Origin: Epiperipatus broadwayi
Lineage: Eukaryota; Onychophora; Udeonychophora; Euonychophora; Peripatidae
Assembly: GCA_028023455.1 (NCBI GenBank)
Contig: JAQFVV010012508.1
Span: 615,877 to 679,876, forward strand
Direction of reading: 5' to 3'
DNA: 64,000 nt
How positions within the stretch are numbered: position 1 is the first letter of the stretch; every line of letters begins with the position of its first letter. This document shows, one piece after another, positions 11,690 to 23,054 of this stretch. The translations under genes were made by a program, and so were the position numbers. A model generated the notes under the pieces. That model did not search any database, was not told the DNA's origin, and was given only the letters and a program-made list of their open reading frames with translations.

Positions 11690-11870
11690 TTTCCAATGCA
11701 TAAGCTTGTGGTTAAGACCTGTAGAGGTCCCTACCTTCGCATTTTCAACCGCATATGCTTAAGAGTTATTGCCTTAGTAAATATTACTTACGTAATCAAT
11801 GTGCGTTAAATAAATTTATAATTAAAACTATAAAATAATTGAAAAGACTTGATACAGTTCTTGTTTGAAA
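11690..11870. mobile_element. Foldback family D, terminal fragment
   Basis: Contains ACCTGTAGAGGTCCCTACCT, TTGCCTTAGTAAATATTACT and a tail ATAAATTTATAATTAAAACT shared with the copy at 57.5-57.9 kb. About 180 bases, one arm only. Between 11121 and 11690 I see only AT-rich DNA with a short TG-rich microsatellite near 11180-11225. Confidence 0.5.
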
Positions 11871-11934
11871 AACCACTAGAAACTGGTCATATTGCTATTG
11901 CATATTATTATATGATTTAAACATTAAAAGCATG

Positions 11935-12440
11935 AAGTTAAACTAGTCAATAAATAATCCAAATTACCCCAAATTCACAACTCACCCAGACTGGCCAAGA
12001 AAATAAACTCTAAAACACTACCAATGGTTTCATTGCTACAAGCAGACTTTTCAAGTATAAAGAACTACAAAATAACTTTTTTTTCTCACGTGTCATAGAA
12101 TCAGCTAGGATGCGAACCTGCTAACCCAGCACTGCTTGTAAAGCAGCTGTCGCTGACCTCTCGACCATCAATGCTTGACATAATAACATATTTAAACTAC
12201 ACATTTTGATGCTTGACTAGTTTAACTTTATGCTTTTAATGTTTACATTTGATGAGAGCAATTAGCTTATTTAAAAGTTTTTATAATATTAAGGTTGTAT
12301 GGGAAGTGGAATTGTGGGTAATGTTTAGTTTAAATATGTTGTTATTTTGTAGTTCTTTACACTTGAAAAGTCTGCTTGTTTTAGAGTTTATTTTCTTGGA
12401 TAGTCTGTTTGAGTTGTGAATTTGGGGTAATTTTGATTAT
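11935..12440. mobile_element. Inverted pair of PLE-type 3' ends around a SINE
   Basis: The left arm (about 11935-12075, minus strand) and right arm (about 12290-12440, plus strand) share GTGAATTTGGGGTAATTT, TTTATTTTCTTGG and ACACTTGAAAAGTCTGCTTG. The left arm keeps the motif TTGAAAAGTCTGC...GCAATGAAACC (minus strand, 12021-12056), which resembles the hairpin at the 3' ends of the PLEs. The right arm has lost the GAAACC half. A related single copy is at 51745-51935, directly after a GIY-YIG fragment, which is why I call these PLE ends. Confidence 0.55.
12077..12182 (-). mobile_element. tRNA-derived SINE, Ser/Leu-like head (family S), copy 1
   Basis: On the minus strand: ATTGATGGTCGAGAGGTCAG (A box region), then about 40 bases, then the B box GCAGGTTCGCATCC, ending in GTGAGAAAAAAAA. 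The same head occurs at 24706, 32478 and 56665. The TGGTCGAGAGG A box recalls tRNA-Ser/Leu but no long variable arm is present. It lies in the loop of the inverted pair 11935-12440. Confidence 0.75.
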
Positions 12441-13394
12441 TATATGGTTTATACAAATACCTAGTCGACAGTAACTTAATAATGACTAAGCATGGTCTCT
12501 ATATTACATCCGTAATACAAGCTTAAAATAGGTCATGCGATATATGACTTGATTTCTTTATTATATATATATATATGTAACCAATCAGATATCAAATTTA
12601 TATCACAAATATCCACCTGTATTAAAGCTCCTTATCTCTCTAAAATGGTTTAAATGTCTATAAATATATATACCCTGCTTATTACCAATGAAAATAGATT
12701 AGTCTCAGTATAATCAATATTATATATTTAATTCTGTATCACAATTTTTTAAGAAATTGACTCTACCAGAAGTGACATTATATTATCACATTCATAAAAA
12801 AATGGCACTGTATCTAATAGTACAGGTATCATACGACAATCATATTTCTATTCTTACAATCAACGCACTGACAATCATTTGACTAATGCAAATCAAACTG
12901 GATCTTTTCTTTCTAACTAAAAATAACCAGATACTCCATTACTAATCATTATTAAATAGCTATCCAGATTAGCTGCAGATATCTATCTCAAACGAAAAAT
13001 TTTTGAGTGTTGGCTACTTGAAAAAAATATCAAGCTCACTGTTTAGTACTTTACGAAGCATAGACTGTAAATGACTTTAACCTCTCTAAAAAAAAAAAAA
13101 AAATACACTGCTACATTTAGCAAAAATGCATGTGTAACAAACAAAAAATGCATAACCAACATATCTTTTATGAACACTATCATGGGAAGAAAGATAAAAC
13201 TATTTTTTAATGCATATCATCAAAATATTTACATTTAAATACAGTCTTGAAAGTGCTAAGCCATATTTAATTTATAGAAAGAACAAGCTTCTCTATAGTT
13301 GCGTATAAGTACACTTATTACATTCCGTATAGAAGAAGTATAAACAGTTAATATTATTACAAGTATATTGTAGATGCTCAACTTAGATCTAATT

Positions 13395-13735
13395 AGTGGC
13401 AATTTGAACCCAGACTTTCAAACTTCCTTAAGCGATCTGCTCCATCATATATAACTGATAAACATGACACATGCATGTGAAAAAGATAAATGATCTCCAA
13501 TATATGTATTTCATGCTAAACCAGCTCTCATCAGTAAGCACAGATCATCTCCCATACATATATAATCAGTACTCAGTTTGCATTAATATGACAAATTTAA
13601 CTTTAAAATGGACAGGCTTCAAGCCATCCATATTATTGTATGTGGTCATATGTATTGGTTCTATAAGATGTAGTGGATAGATGGAGTTTGAAAGTATGCA
13701 TTCAAATTCCCTCTATTTACAAAATATTTATAATA
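13395..13735. repeat. Repeat family F, partial foldback
   Basis: The left arm with TTTGAACCCAGACTTTCAAA, CACATGCATGTGAAAAAGA, CTCCCATACATATATAATC and TTAACTTTAAAATGGACA is followed by a short mirrored outer end (13640-13735) ending GAAAGTATGCATTCAAATTC. The ORF at 13471-13680 is a repeat translation. The stretch between 12440 and 13395 is AT-rich with an A15 run near 13089 and no other feature. Confidence 0.65.
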
Positions 13736-14479
13736 TAGAAACATAATTTCTAAAACTTTTCAAATGTCTTTTTCTTTGGTTGACTTTTTATGTAAAGTAC
13801 CACTTGTAGGTATTGCCCCGATCTCTGAACTTAGAGATTTCGTAAAAATTAAACAATTAGTTGATACGTTTTTAAGACACTATTATCGAAAATTTACAAT
13901 AAAAATATCATTGGTAAAATTTCAAAATGCTATAAAAATGAAATTTTTTTTAAAAATAAGGATTTTCAAAATGGCTGTATAATTGTAAAATATTTTGTTT
14001 ATTGAGAAATTAATAAATGTCATACTTATTAGTCACATAAATTCATGTTTTAAAACAGTTTTCAGTATGTAACAATATACCTTAGATTAATAGAAATATA
14101 TATTTCCAGCTTGTTAATTGTTTATATTATAGTGCTACGATGTTTATGAAATGGCATTTATTTATGAGTTGTGAAAATTCATCATGTGATACGTTTAAGC
14201 CAATTAGATCTATTGCTTTTACACACAGCCTAGAGAAAGAAAAAAGAATTATATCATTCTTTTCTTTAAAAAAAGAACCATTTATTATTATATTTTATAA
14301 CAATTCTAGATAGAGATTTTAAATGCTTTCTCTTGCGGCATTTATTGATAATGCTTGTATATAGCCATTAGCGCGATCATTATTTTATTTTGTAATACAA
14401 GCGTATCAAGTCAAATCACGTGATGTTTGACTTTATTTTATTTGCTATTATAGTTTTGTTTTTGAGTTTTAAGCAATGC

Positions 14480-14700
14480 TGTATTGCTAAGGCTATTAAT
14501 ATATGATGTAGCCGAAAATTATTCAGATTCATATAGCTACTTTTAGTTACATAGCTGGATTTAAAGACATAGGTGTCTGAAAATTTCAGATATTCTACTT
14601 AATAGTTAAGTATCAGATAAGTGCTTGCCTTAAGATGGTTCAGGTGTAAAATATCCTGGCACCTCCCTGATGACATTCAATCGCATTTGTTAATTATCAA
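14480..14700 (+). repeat. Hammerhead-family repeat, truncated within the ribozyme
   Basis: Shares TAGCTGGATTTAAAGACATA, GGTGTCTGAAAATTTCAGAT and TATTCTACTTAATAGTTAA with the units at 4.3-5.1 and 31.6-31.8 kb. It runs into CACCTCCCTGATGACATTC (14661-14679), which is the stem I strand and CTGATGA core, and then similarity stops before GAAA. It is therefore half a hammerhead. Confidence 0.55.
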
Positions 14701-16660
14701 AAGTTCTTATGCTGCTCTTCCACAAAATAATAACCAGAAAATAATAAGATTCTTTACTAAAACTATATAATCAATATAAAAAAATTATTATTGATTATAT
14801 AACTGTAGTAAACGATCATTATTTCCTGATTAATATTTATTGATTAATATTTGGTAATACAAGAGTATCAAGTTGAATCTCTGATGTATGACTTGATTTT
14901 ATTTACTATTATTATATTTTATTTATTTCACTTTTCATTTTTGAATCTTTTTCTCTCTATTTTTTAATAAATGGAATGATAACATGGTAAGATTCCTGCT
15001 TGATCTTTAACAAATTCAAATTGTGAATTAATTAAAATCTAACCAATAATACGCTTCTTTACAAATTTTGAGATTTACAGTTATATAAATTTGAAATATA
15101 TTGTTTAATTTGATTAGTCCACATGTTGATTTATTCCTAAGTTCACAAAAGAAAAAAAATGACATTTAACAAATCTGACATTCATGTTAGCAAAGTGTCT
15201 GCTTTCAAAACAAATGGCCAGTTTTAAAATCTTTAGTAACTTGATTATCATAACATGAATTATTCAGTGTTGTTTAAATCATTTCATTTCCGCGTATGTT
15301 TGCATCATATCCATGTTTGCATTAACACTTTATTATAATCAATTACCACTTATTGACTAAAATTAATAATTATTCTTATTGTTTCCTTAAACTTTATCTT
15401 TACATAATAGCACAGATTCTCTTTGTGTGTATGTATAGGAGATAGAAGGTTGTTTGTGCATATACACAATATAATCTTAATTATTTTATAACTATCCAAT
15501 TATTTTAAATATCTGCAAGGTGAAATAATCTCTAATTATTTTTTGGGTTTTCAACAGATTATACAAAATCAGTTATTGAAAAATATATATTTGTTTCTTA
15601 TCATAACATATATTGTTTATTCCATTTGAAATGTAATAAAAAATCACATTTCAATTGTTACATATCTAATTAGTTAAAAAATAAAAAAATAGTGATTGGT
15701 CAGTGATTAGTCTAGAAAGGAGAGTCTGAAATTCACTTCCTTTACCTTGATAGAAAGACCTGAAATTTTTTTTTAAAAAAGTGCTAAAATTATGAAGAAA
15801 TACTTCAATATTATTATTATTTCCTTAACTTTGCTAAACTATACCACTTCACTAATAGTTTTAATGGTAATTAAAAATGCAGTTCTTAATGAAATAATAT
15901 CCCCATTAGCACATCTCTTTAAAACAAACTTATTAAAAAAGATTATATATACAGTGAATAAATGCTGAATTGGATAATAACCGCCATTGTAATCTTTTAA
16001 AGAAAATCAGTGTTTCCACAAAATAAACTTAATTCATCACTGAATTTATTTAAAAAGAGAAAAAAAATTATTTAAAATAGCAATATTGTAAAATATGTAT
16101 TTATTAAGCATATATGCATCTAATAAGCTAAAATATGTTTATGTAATTAATAAGTTATAAGATTAATATAGAGAGGAAATGAAAATAGTCGTAATCAGAT
16201 TCATCTGAATTTGGTAAAAAATGCAATTAAGCAAAACGTATAGTTTACAATAGATTACCGGAAGCAAGAAATAAACATTGAGATAACAAAAGAAATTTAA
16301 TTATTACTAGTTATGATAATTTTAATAAAGACATGGAATCTTTATTGCAATTGCTTGGAAAAAGAGAAGTGAAAATGGAATAAGAAAAGATATATTGGCT
16401 TTAAAATCATAAATAAACATTTATAAATAATGCTAACATATTCTGACTATAAAAGTACTATATTTATAAACAGACAGTAATAATAATATACTGGGGATAA
16501 TCTGAAGTGTTGTATTTTATAAGTGCCATTCCAAAAGGAAGTGCTAATCGTAGTTGGGTGTTTTAATAAGTTTAAACAATTTTTCACATTCTAATATTAT
16601 TATCATCACTAACTATAAATGATAAAAATGAGCCAAGAGTTTAGGCTTTGTGGCTAATTA
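14701..16660. other. AT-rich DNA, small hairpin only
   Basis: Apart from a hairpin at about 14752-14812 (ACTATATAATCAATA mirrored by TATTGATTATATAACTG), I see no gene, SINE or repeat shared with the rest of the window. Confidence 0.4.
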
Positions 16661-16664
16661 TTTC

Positions 16665-17392
16665 AAAGTATAAAATATAAAGTGTGCTAAAATGCACGAA
16701 CACACAAATCTGAAGACAAAGAAATATTAATACAAATTGATATAAACTAAATATCTATATCTAAGTATATGGCTAAGCACTTTCGAGGGCTAGGATCTCA
16801 TATTCATAGCCATCTTTTGAATAAATAAATTAAGAGCAATGCAAATTTATGCAAATGAGATAATCACATATTCTATTTCTTGAAGAGCTTATAACAAGAG
16901 TCTTTTGTATAGCATAATATTATGGTGAGACCAGGGCCTCTCTGTCCACTAGGCTATCCCAACACAATATTCCTATAATAAAGCACTAACAGACACTTCA
17001 TGTAGTTCAGTTTTCGCACAGCACTGCATCTCAGCTGGTCATGATTGCCAACTTAAAGACCCAGTGGTTATTTGCAGAAAGTGGTATGATCTCAAGAGAA
17101 TGATAAAAGAAACTTACTTTATCACTAAAGATAACTCGATATACAGAAAAGACTCTTGCTTAAGGTCTCCAGGAAATGGAATATGTGACTATCTCGTTTG
17201 CATAAATTTATATTGCTCTTAATCAATTTATTTATTCACAAGATAGCTATGAATATGAGGACCCTGGCCCTCAAAAGTGCTTAGCCACATACTTAGATTC
17301 AGATATTTAGTTTGTATCAATCTGTATTAATATTTCCTTGTCTTTAGCTTTGTGGGTTCATGCATTTTAGCACACTTTATATTTTATAAATG
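16665..17392. mobile_element. Foldback element, arms about 260 bp
   Basis: Inverted arms (16665-16925 and 17130-17392) share AAGTGTGCTAAAATGCA, CTAAGCACTTTCGAGGG, TAGCCATCTTTTGAATAAAT and ATAATCACATATTC. The loop carries a minus-strand phrase GGGATAGCCTAGTGGACAGA that looks like a tRNA A box. The outer organisation (AGCACTTT, TTCATAGCC, GCAAATTTATGCAAA) is shared with foldback K at 55462-56016, so they are distant relatives. Confidence 0.7.
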
Positions 17393-17779
17393 ATAGTTTT
17401 TAAATTATAGATACCTTACCACATTCACTGAAGTTCATTTTTGCAAAATGTCAGTTACAAGATGCAATATTGTTCTGGATCAGGTAACATAGTAACTGAT
17501 ATCTGAGTCATAATCTGATTCTGATAAAACATGTTACATGCATAAACTCCTTTACTGCTATCACCCCAACTAATGAATTAAGTTTTAATTGATGATGATT
17601 TTAAAAGAATAAATAAATTTTTACACTGAGGATGAATATTGTTATTCTATACAAAAAATGAATTTTCTGTCACAAATTGTACAAGATAATTAGTCGTAAT
17701 AAAGAGATATACCAAAGAAAGAATCAGGTCTTTTACATAATAACTCATGTAATTAGTAATCTGTAAAGAGCATACTTAT

Positions 17780-17880
17780 TATGTAATATATATTAAGGCT
17801 ATAACCTTAAGACTGCGCCTAGATGCGACAGTAGGGATCTCTACAAATATTAACACAAGATTAACTTTAAAAGACGACAA
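17780..17880. mobile_element. Foldback family D, one arm end
   Basis: Contains TATTAAGGCTATAACCTTAA, GCGACAGTAGGGATCTCTAC and AACACAAGATTAACTTT. It stops at AAAAGACGAC. The following 600 bases are AT-rich with no feature. Confidence 0.6.
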
Positions 17881-18495
17881 ATATAAATCCAAAATAGTTT
17901 GAGTCAGAAACTGAATTAGTGATCAGACCATCACATCATTCTAGAGCAGATACATTTTCTTTTGATGCTAGATTTTTACAAACTATTTCCTTTATATAAA
18001 TAATATTTATTTATTTTTCAGAGTTTAACTTTAATAACTTCTTATTTATTTCTAATATAGATATTTTATTCTCTTCATTGTTCTATTTTTTACAATATTT
18101 TTCTTATCTTTTCTTCACTTAATATCTTTTTATTTTCGGTTCTTTTATGTCACTTTTTTCACATTATCATCATTTGAAAGTCCTGCATTTATGTTATGTC
18201 TTTATTTGACACTTCTTCTGTTCATTGGATTTCTTATGTAAAAATATTCAGTCTCATAACTCTATAGTTATTTTAGCCAAGTATGGCTGGGTTTGGCTTT
18301 TATTTTATTTAGGACATTTGTATACTCGTTTAATAGAGGCATAATCTTCCGTAGTCTCTTCAATACTAATGTTATAATACTTCAGTTAAGTTCTATTCAT
18401 TTATAATTCTGCAATGAATTTATATTCTTTTAATTGTTTTTATTATAAAATGATACTCTAATTACTGTATATAGCTAATCATTTCTTCTCACTAG

Positions 18496-18574
18496 CGTCA
18501 CTAAACAGGCAGCGGTGATAAAACTGCAAGGATACCCTCGCACCAGAATCATACTCTCGCCCCAGAAACTTTGA
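18496..18574 (+). CDS. Possible alternative terminal exon of the SLC46-like gene
   Basis: After TTTCTTCTCACTAG (acceptor ending 18495) the reading frame compatible with the exon ending at 6538 continues for 25 codons to TGA at 18572-18574 (residues begin VTKQAAVIKLQGYPRTR). The segment is much richer in GC than its surroundings. The same-phase acceptor at 19013 competes. No polyadenylation signal was recognised close behind it. It could equally be a scrap of a mobile element; no homology is claimed for the peptide. Confidence 0.2.
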
Positions 18575-19013
18575 GAAAATAAGAATGACTTTCTATATAA
18601 TTACAATCTAAACATTGAACTAGTAAAATGTATTGATTATTACATAAAACGAGAATTTATACATACTGTTTTTTTTTTTTTACAAAGAATTAAGTTATTA
18701 ATATATTTGATCTATTTATTTATATATGTGAAATGATAATTCTAGTTATAATCTATGATAATAATTGCAGCAGAATTAAAGGATTATAATAAAGCCATCG
18801 GTTTAATCTATCCCCTGGTTATAATATTTGTTTGATAGGCAAGCTTTCTTAAAGATTATATAAAAAACCATATAATAAATAAACAATTGCCATCAGAAGT
18901 ATATATTAATTACTGATTTTATAAACTATAATATGCATTATTAATTTTACTGATAATATTAGTATATTCCTCGTTAATATTACTGTAAATATATGTTAAT
19001 GTTTTCTCACTAG

Positions 19014-19128
19014 AGTTATACACTTTACTACCAGTAAGGCTCAAAAACTTGAAATAGAAAATTATGATTTAAACATGCCACCAAATCTACATTCAACAAC
19101 TGGACAACCTTTAGACAATTTATCACAG
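19014..19128 (+). CDS. Exon encoding the cytoplasmic tail of the SLC46-like transporter
   Basis: Exon of 115 bases between TTTTCTCACTAG (acceptor ending 19013) and the donor GTAAAT (19129). Its first base completes the codon left by the exon at 6382-6538 (TT plus A = Leu), and 38 further codons are open, ending on a codon boundary (CAG). The peptide starts VIHFTTSKAQKLEIENY and is polar, as expected for the C-terminal tail after helix 12. The other two frames contain stops. The gene must continue in a downstream exon that I could not identify in the window. Codon content is less AT-biased than the flanks. The alternative acceptor two bases downstream gives an early stop, which supports this one. 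Confidence 0.65.
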
Positions 19129-19530
19129 GTAAATTCTTTAAGAAAACACTTTACATATATTTATATAATAAAATATATTCTTCCAGAGTATGTAAACAAT
19201 TATCACCTATTGCAGTAACAACTCTTTACTACAAAACAAAAAGTTTATTACTGTAATATTTGATAATTGTCTACATTCTCTGGTAGAATATATTTTATTA
19301 TATGTTATCTAAGGTACATATATATATAATATAGTTTATATATATATACAATGAGCTATATGTAATTTAAAAGTTTACATATTGAATATATTTTATTATA
19401 TATTATCTAAGGTACATATATATAATATTATTAATTCTATTATTTTCATGGATAAATGATGATTTCATATTATTATTATTTTGGGATATTCCATATAGTA
19501 AAATAACTACACATATAAAAATATTTCGAT

Positions 19531-19620
19531 ACATCAGAAATTAAGACAATTTTGCCATATATAAAAGGAGTAACTGATAAAATTGGTAACATTTTAAAGA
19601 ATAATATTCACACAGTGAAA
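19531..19620 (+). pseudogene. PLE fragment (linker between RT and GIY-YIG)
   Basis: The frame starting at 19552 reads LPYIKGVTDKIGNILKNN, the counterpart of the segment at 42571-42630 of the larger PLE (PYVKGTTDSIGRILKRYN). This segment precedes the GIY-YIG domain in PLE proteins. Only about 30 codons remain; the sequence then passes into a SINE-like stretch. It belongs to a different PLE family from the copy at 42 kb. Confidence 0.65.
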
Positions 19621-19700
19621 CAGTAAGATTTGCATTCGAATCTTAAGTTTCACCTTGTTCTATCGTCTCTCACCCACCACGCTATCCTACCCAAATTTAA
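19620..19700 (-). mobile_element. tRNA-like SINE fragment (family H), copy 1
   Basis: On the minus strand: GGATAGCGTGGTGGGTGAG (A box like), about 30 bases, AAGATTCGAATGCAAATC (B box like). Part of it (GTGAAACTTAAGA, GCAAATCTTACTGTTTCA) recurs at 57380-57440. The family is small and the call tentative. Confidence 0.4.
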
Positions 19701-20149
19701 ATTTTTTTGGTATCGAATTGTGTGTGTAGCTATATTAAAAATGTATCAATATATGTAAAATTCACCGTAAACACACACACACGTTTCGATAACAAAATTT
19801 AAAGCAATAAATAAAAATAAATGATGTAAGTTGTATTTCTCTTTTAATTATATAAAAATATATAATTTTAACAATTGATTTTAAATTATAAAGTTCGTTG
19901 TTTATTGCTGTATTTAAATTTCATATTTAATAATAATTTTAGAAATCTGATTGTAATCTAAGTAAAAGTAAAAATAATTGTATATTCCCTTTTGTATTTA
20001 AAATTTTAAAAGTAACGGTTGGTGAGAAATAATAGATTAATTAAAAGAAAAATTCCCTAAAATCTTTAATTACAAAAGGTAAAGGTAAAAATTAACTTGA
20101 ACAATAAAAATGCAGCTTTTTATGTAAATTAAACTTACAAGAATTTATT

Positions 20150-21560
20150 GATTCTCCTCAGGGAAAATGAGTGGATCCAAAAATAAAATCGAACAAAAGT
20201 GAAAAGATAAGATCAAAGAAAGGATGACATTTTGAATTTTCTGAGAACTTTTAGTAAGACTTTAGCTGTGCTCTCGATCAGTTGAAAGTCTCCAAACTCT
20301 TAAATTAATTTACCTACCACAGTATGTTCAAGTAGAAAATGCCCGGACTATTGTCCCCCAGAGATGGTCAATCGTATGACGTGAACCTTCACATATGCCC
20401 TCCACAAAGTCAACCAAGAAGATCTGCTGCCCAAACAATTAGAAAGCTGCTGCTGCTGCTAAAGTAAATGAATAACCTAAATGCTGGAAAGAACTGCTAC
20501 TTCTGAAATCATGAACAATTTGCTACTGACTACTGAATTTGAAAACTTCTTATAAAACAGGTACCTGTACCCAAGCCCTAGAGTACTCTAAATAATATCG
20601 CGCTATAGCTCATTCTCTATATAACTTGTAAAACTATAATTTGTAAAACTATGAATTTAATTATTAATTCCTTATGTAAATTTCTTTAATAATCTAGCTT
20701 GCCTAATTCTATCTTTTCTTGGGTATGTATTTCTAAATTTTACATTTTTATTATCTATTTATAGCATGCTCATAAGATTTCTGACTGGACCTCGCCAAAT
20801 TTAAATATAATTTTAATCAAGATGGTTGTCATCTTGTCTAGCAACCTATTAATATATTTCGTTACATACTTCTGTTGGCTGGTCAGCTTGGAAATCTCCA
20901 TAATTTTCTAAATGCAAATCCATAATGACTTGAAACAGTGGATGTGTGTCCTGCGAATCCTCATTAATATTTATTTCTATAAATTACTTAATATTTTCAT
21001 ATAAATTGACACACATTCAATGCTTTATTTATTGTAATGCAGGGGTCTACTACTTAGCGAATGGCTGAGATGTGAGTTATTAATACTCATCCCGCTTACC
21101 TATTGTTTTATATTTTATTAAGTTTTTAAGTAATAATTCCGTAAATCGCATTTCTTTGAGAGTTAAAATGTTCTTTATTAAATGTTGATGATGTAAGGCT
21201 GAGTTATAAAATATATTTAAATCTTAACAGAATAGTCTGTAGATTATACATGTGTTATGTTTTAGAGATGCGATGACCTGTTATAAGCCTTGGATACTCC
21301 AGATTCTTTAGGATTTAAATTAATCCCAGTCATCCTACACAAGTGGATGAGTAAATGTTCCCATAGGGCTTGATACCCGTCATGCAGTTAGGAGATAATC
21401 GTGGCACGAACCACTTGCCCTGACTATGCTTATGTGACACCTTATCTTTGGACCTACGGCAAATGCCAGCCCATTGTTATAAACTCATTCACAGCTTCAC
21501 AATCTCAATATACTGCCACCCTCATATCGCCTTTCTAGACGTACCACGTGTTTTGATTAT
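20150..21560. other. Stretch with GC-richer islands, no feature identified
   Basis: Islands at about 20330-20600 and 21240-21550 are visibly less AT-rich than their surroundings, which usually marks old transposon or exon sequence. No open frame of useful length, splice-bounded exon or repeat partner within the window was found. A (CTG)4 run is at about 20447. Confidence 0.3.
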
Positions 21561-21790
21561 TAATTTTATTACTCAATGTATAACTCCGTCTCTGCATTAG
21601 TGACATAACTCACTCTCAAATAAATGTCTGTCCATAGTAATTAGTAAATATCTTCTTTAATTAAATAAATATATGTCCGCCATTACGATTATTAATTCTA
21701 CTTTAGATTCTTGCATTGCAAAGATATAAATCCCGAAGGCATGCTCATGAAATACTTGCTCGAGAATTTAGGTAGCTAGTTTACATCAGC

Positions 21791-22013
21791 CAAATAAATG
21801 TATCTCTTTGTAAAATATAACAGTATCGGAAATACTGCTACTGAGGTTTTAAATATAACAAAATATTATTGGTTAAATGATTTCATATAAAATATTTTAA
21901 ATAAATAAATGTATATCTTTGTAAAGTATAACAGTATCGGAAATACCGCTACTGAGATTTTAAATATAATAAATATTATTAATTAGATGATTTAGTATAA
22001 AATATTTTAAATA
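21791..22013. repeat. Two-copy tandem repeat, period 111
   Basis: Two copies of a 111-base unit that starts AAATAAATGTAT, includes AACAGTATCGGAAATAC and ends TATAAAATATTTTAA. They differ by a handful of substitutions. Confidence 0.85.
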
Positions 22014-22339
22014 AATAATTTCAAACTATACGTCTGCCGTTACATCTTTATTTATTCGATACCTATTCAATATAATATTTCCTCAATTCTGTAAAATATA
22101 AATGTTTAATATTAATGTTATTATTGGCTAACTCAAAAATAAATTCTTAAATCTCTTGCATCTCCATGACCACCGTGCCTAAAGAAATATTTACTAATGT
22201 AGTATCAGATGTGTTGTTTCATAGATTGTATTGTGGAACTGATAAACTATGTTTGAACTCAGTACTATGGGTGGCTTCGCTACCTAGATGGTGCTGCAGT
22301 TCTGTGTGGTGGTCGAATTCTGCACTATGTTAATGAATC

Positions 22340-22900
22340 AGACGAATCTGACTGTTACAACAGTTTACACTATTTTTAAAAAAATTAATGAAATATTTCC
22401 ACTTCCAAAAGATAAAATTTCTTTGGAGTGTCATGGTGTATATGAAATTTTATGTAGGGTCTGTTCATATACCTATATTGGACAGACTAATGATAGAATA
22501 AATATTAGAAAGGAAGAACACATTTTGACAGAGAAAAATCCAATTCATCAGCTATTTATTCTCATATAAAATTAACTAATCATGATATCAATTTTGATAA
22601 ATAAATATTCTAGCAAAAATTTAACAATATGATCAGAGATTGCTAGGAGAAGCTATAGAGATTTTTAAAAAGCCCAAGAGCATAAATGAAAGGTGTGAAT
22701 TAAAGAAGATTAACAACATTTGAAAGAAGCTATTGGAAGACAAAATATATTTTAAAAATTCTCAACCAATAGAATTTAAGTATGAGAAGAAATAAAAAGA
22801 TAAAAATGATTTTAAATCTCACATGCATTCCTATGAGTTGAGAAAGAGGATGCTCTGAGGAAGGTACTTGTTATTGTACTGAAACATCAGCTATTTAGCA
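22340..22900 (+). pseudogene. PLE fragment: GIY-YIG endonuclease and 3' end
   Basis: Within the frame 22288-22569 the segment CHGVYEILCRVCSYTYIGQT carries the GIY (GVY) and YIG halves with the C-x-x-C that PLE endonucleases place between them, followed by NDRINIRKEEH. The frame is broken at about 22569; downstream frames still hold remnants of the C-terminus. The 3' end has CTGAGGAAGGTAC...GTACTGAAACATCAGC (22855-22891), a hammerhead-like hairpin whose GTC is changed to ATC. The reverse-transcriptase part is absent. The AT microsatellite that follows may mark the insertion point. It is a family distinct from the PLEs at 41-43 and 52 kb. Confidence 0.7.
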
Positions 22901-22940
22901 ATTTTACTACACGGAATATCCTGATAATAATATGAAATCA

Positions 22941-22942
<2 letters not shown>

Positions 22943-22986
<44 letters not shown>

Positions 22987-23000
22987 TATCATATTATCAG

Positions 23001-23053
<53 letters not shown>
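22943..23053. repeat. (AT)n microsatellite, two blocks
   Basis: Two long AT runs (about 22943-22982 and 23003-23053) flank TCATATCATATTATCAGTT. Confidence 0.95.

Positions 23054-23054
<1 letters not shown>

Noticed and set aside
13764-13982. 72-residue plus-strand ORF starting MSFSLVDFLCKVPLVG
   Set aside because: The N-terminal part looks mildly protein-like, but the C-terminal half is Lys/Phe low complexity and no splice or promoter context supports it.
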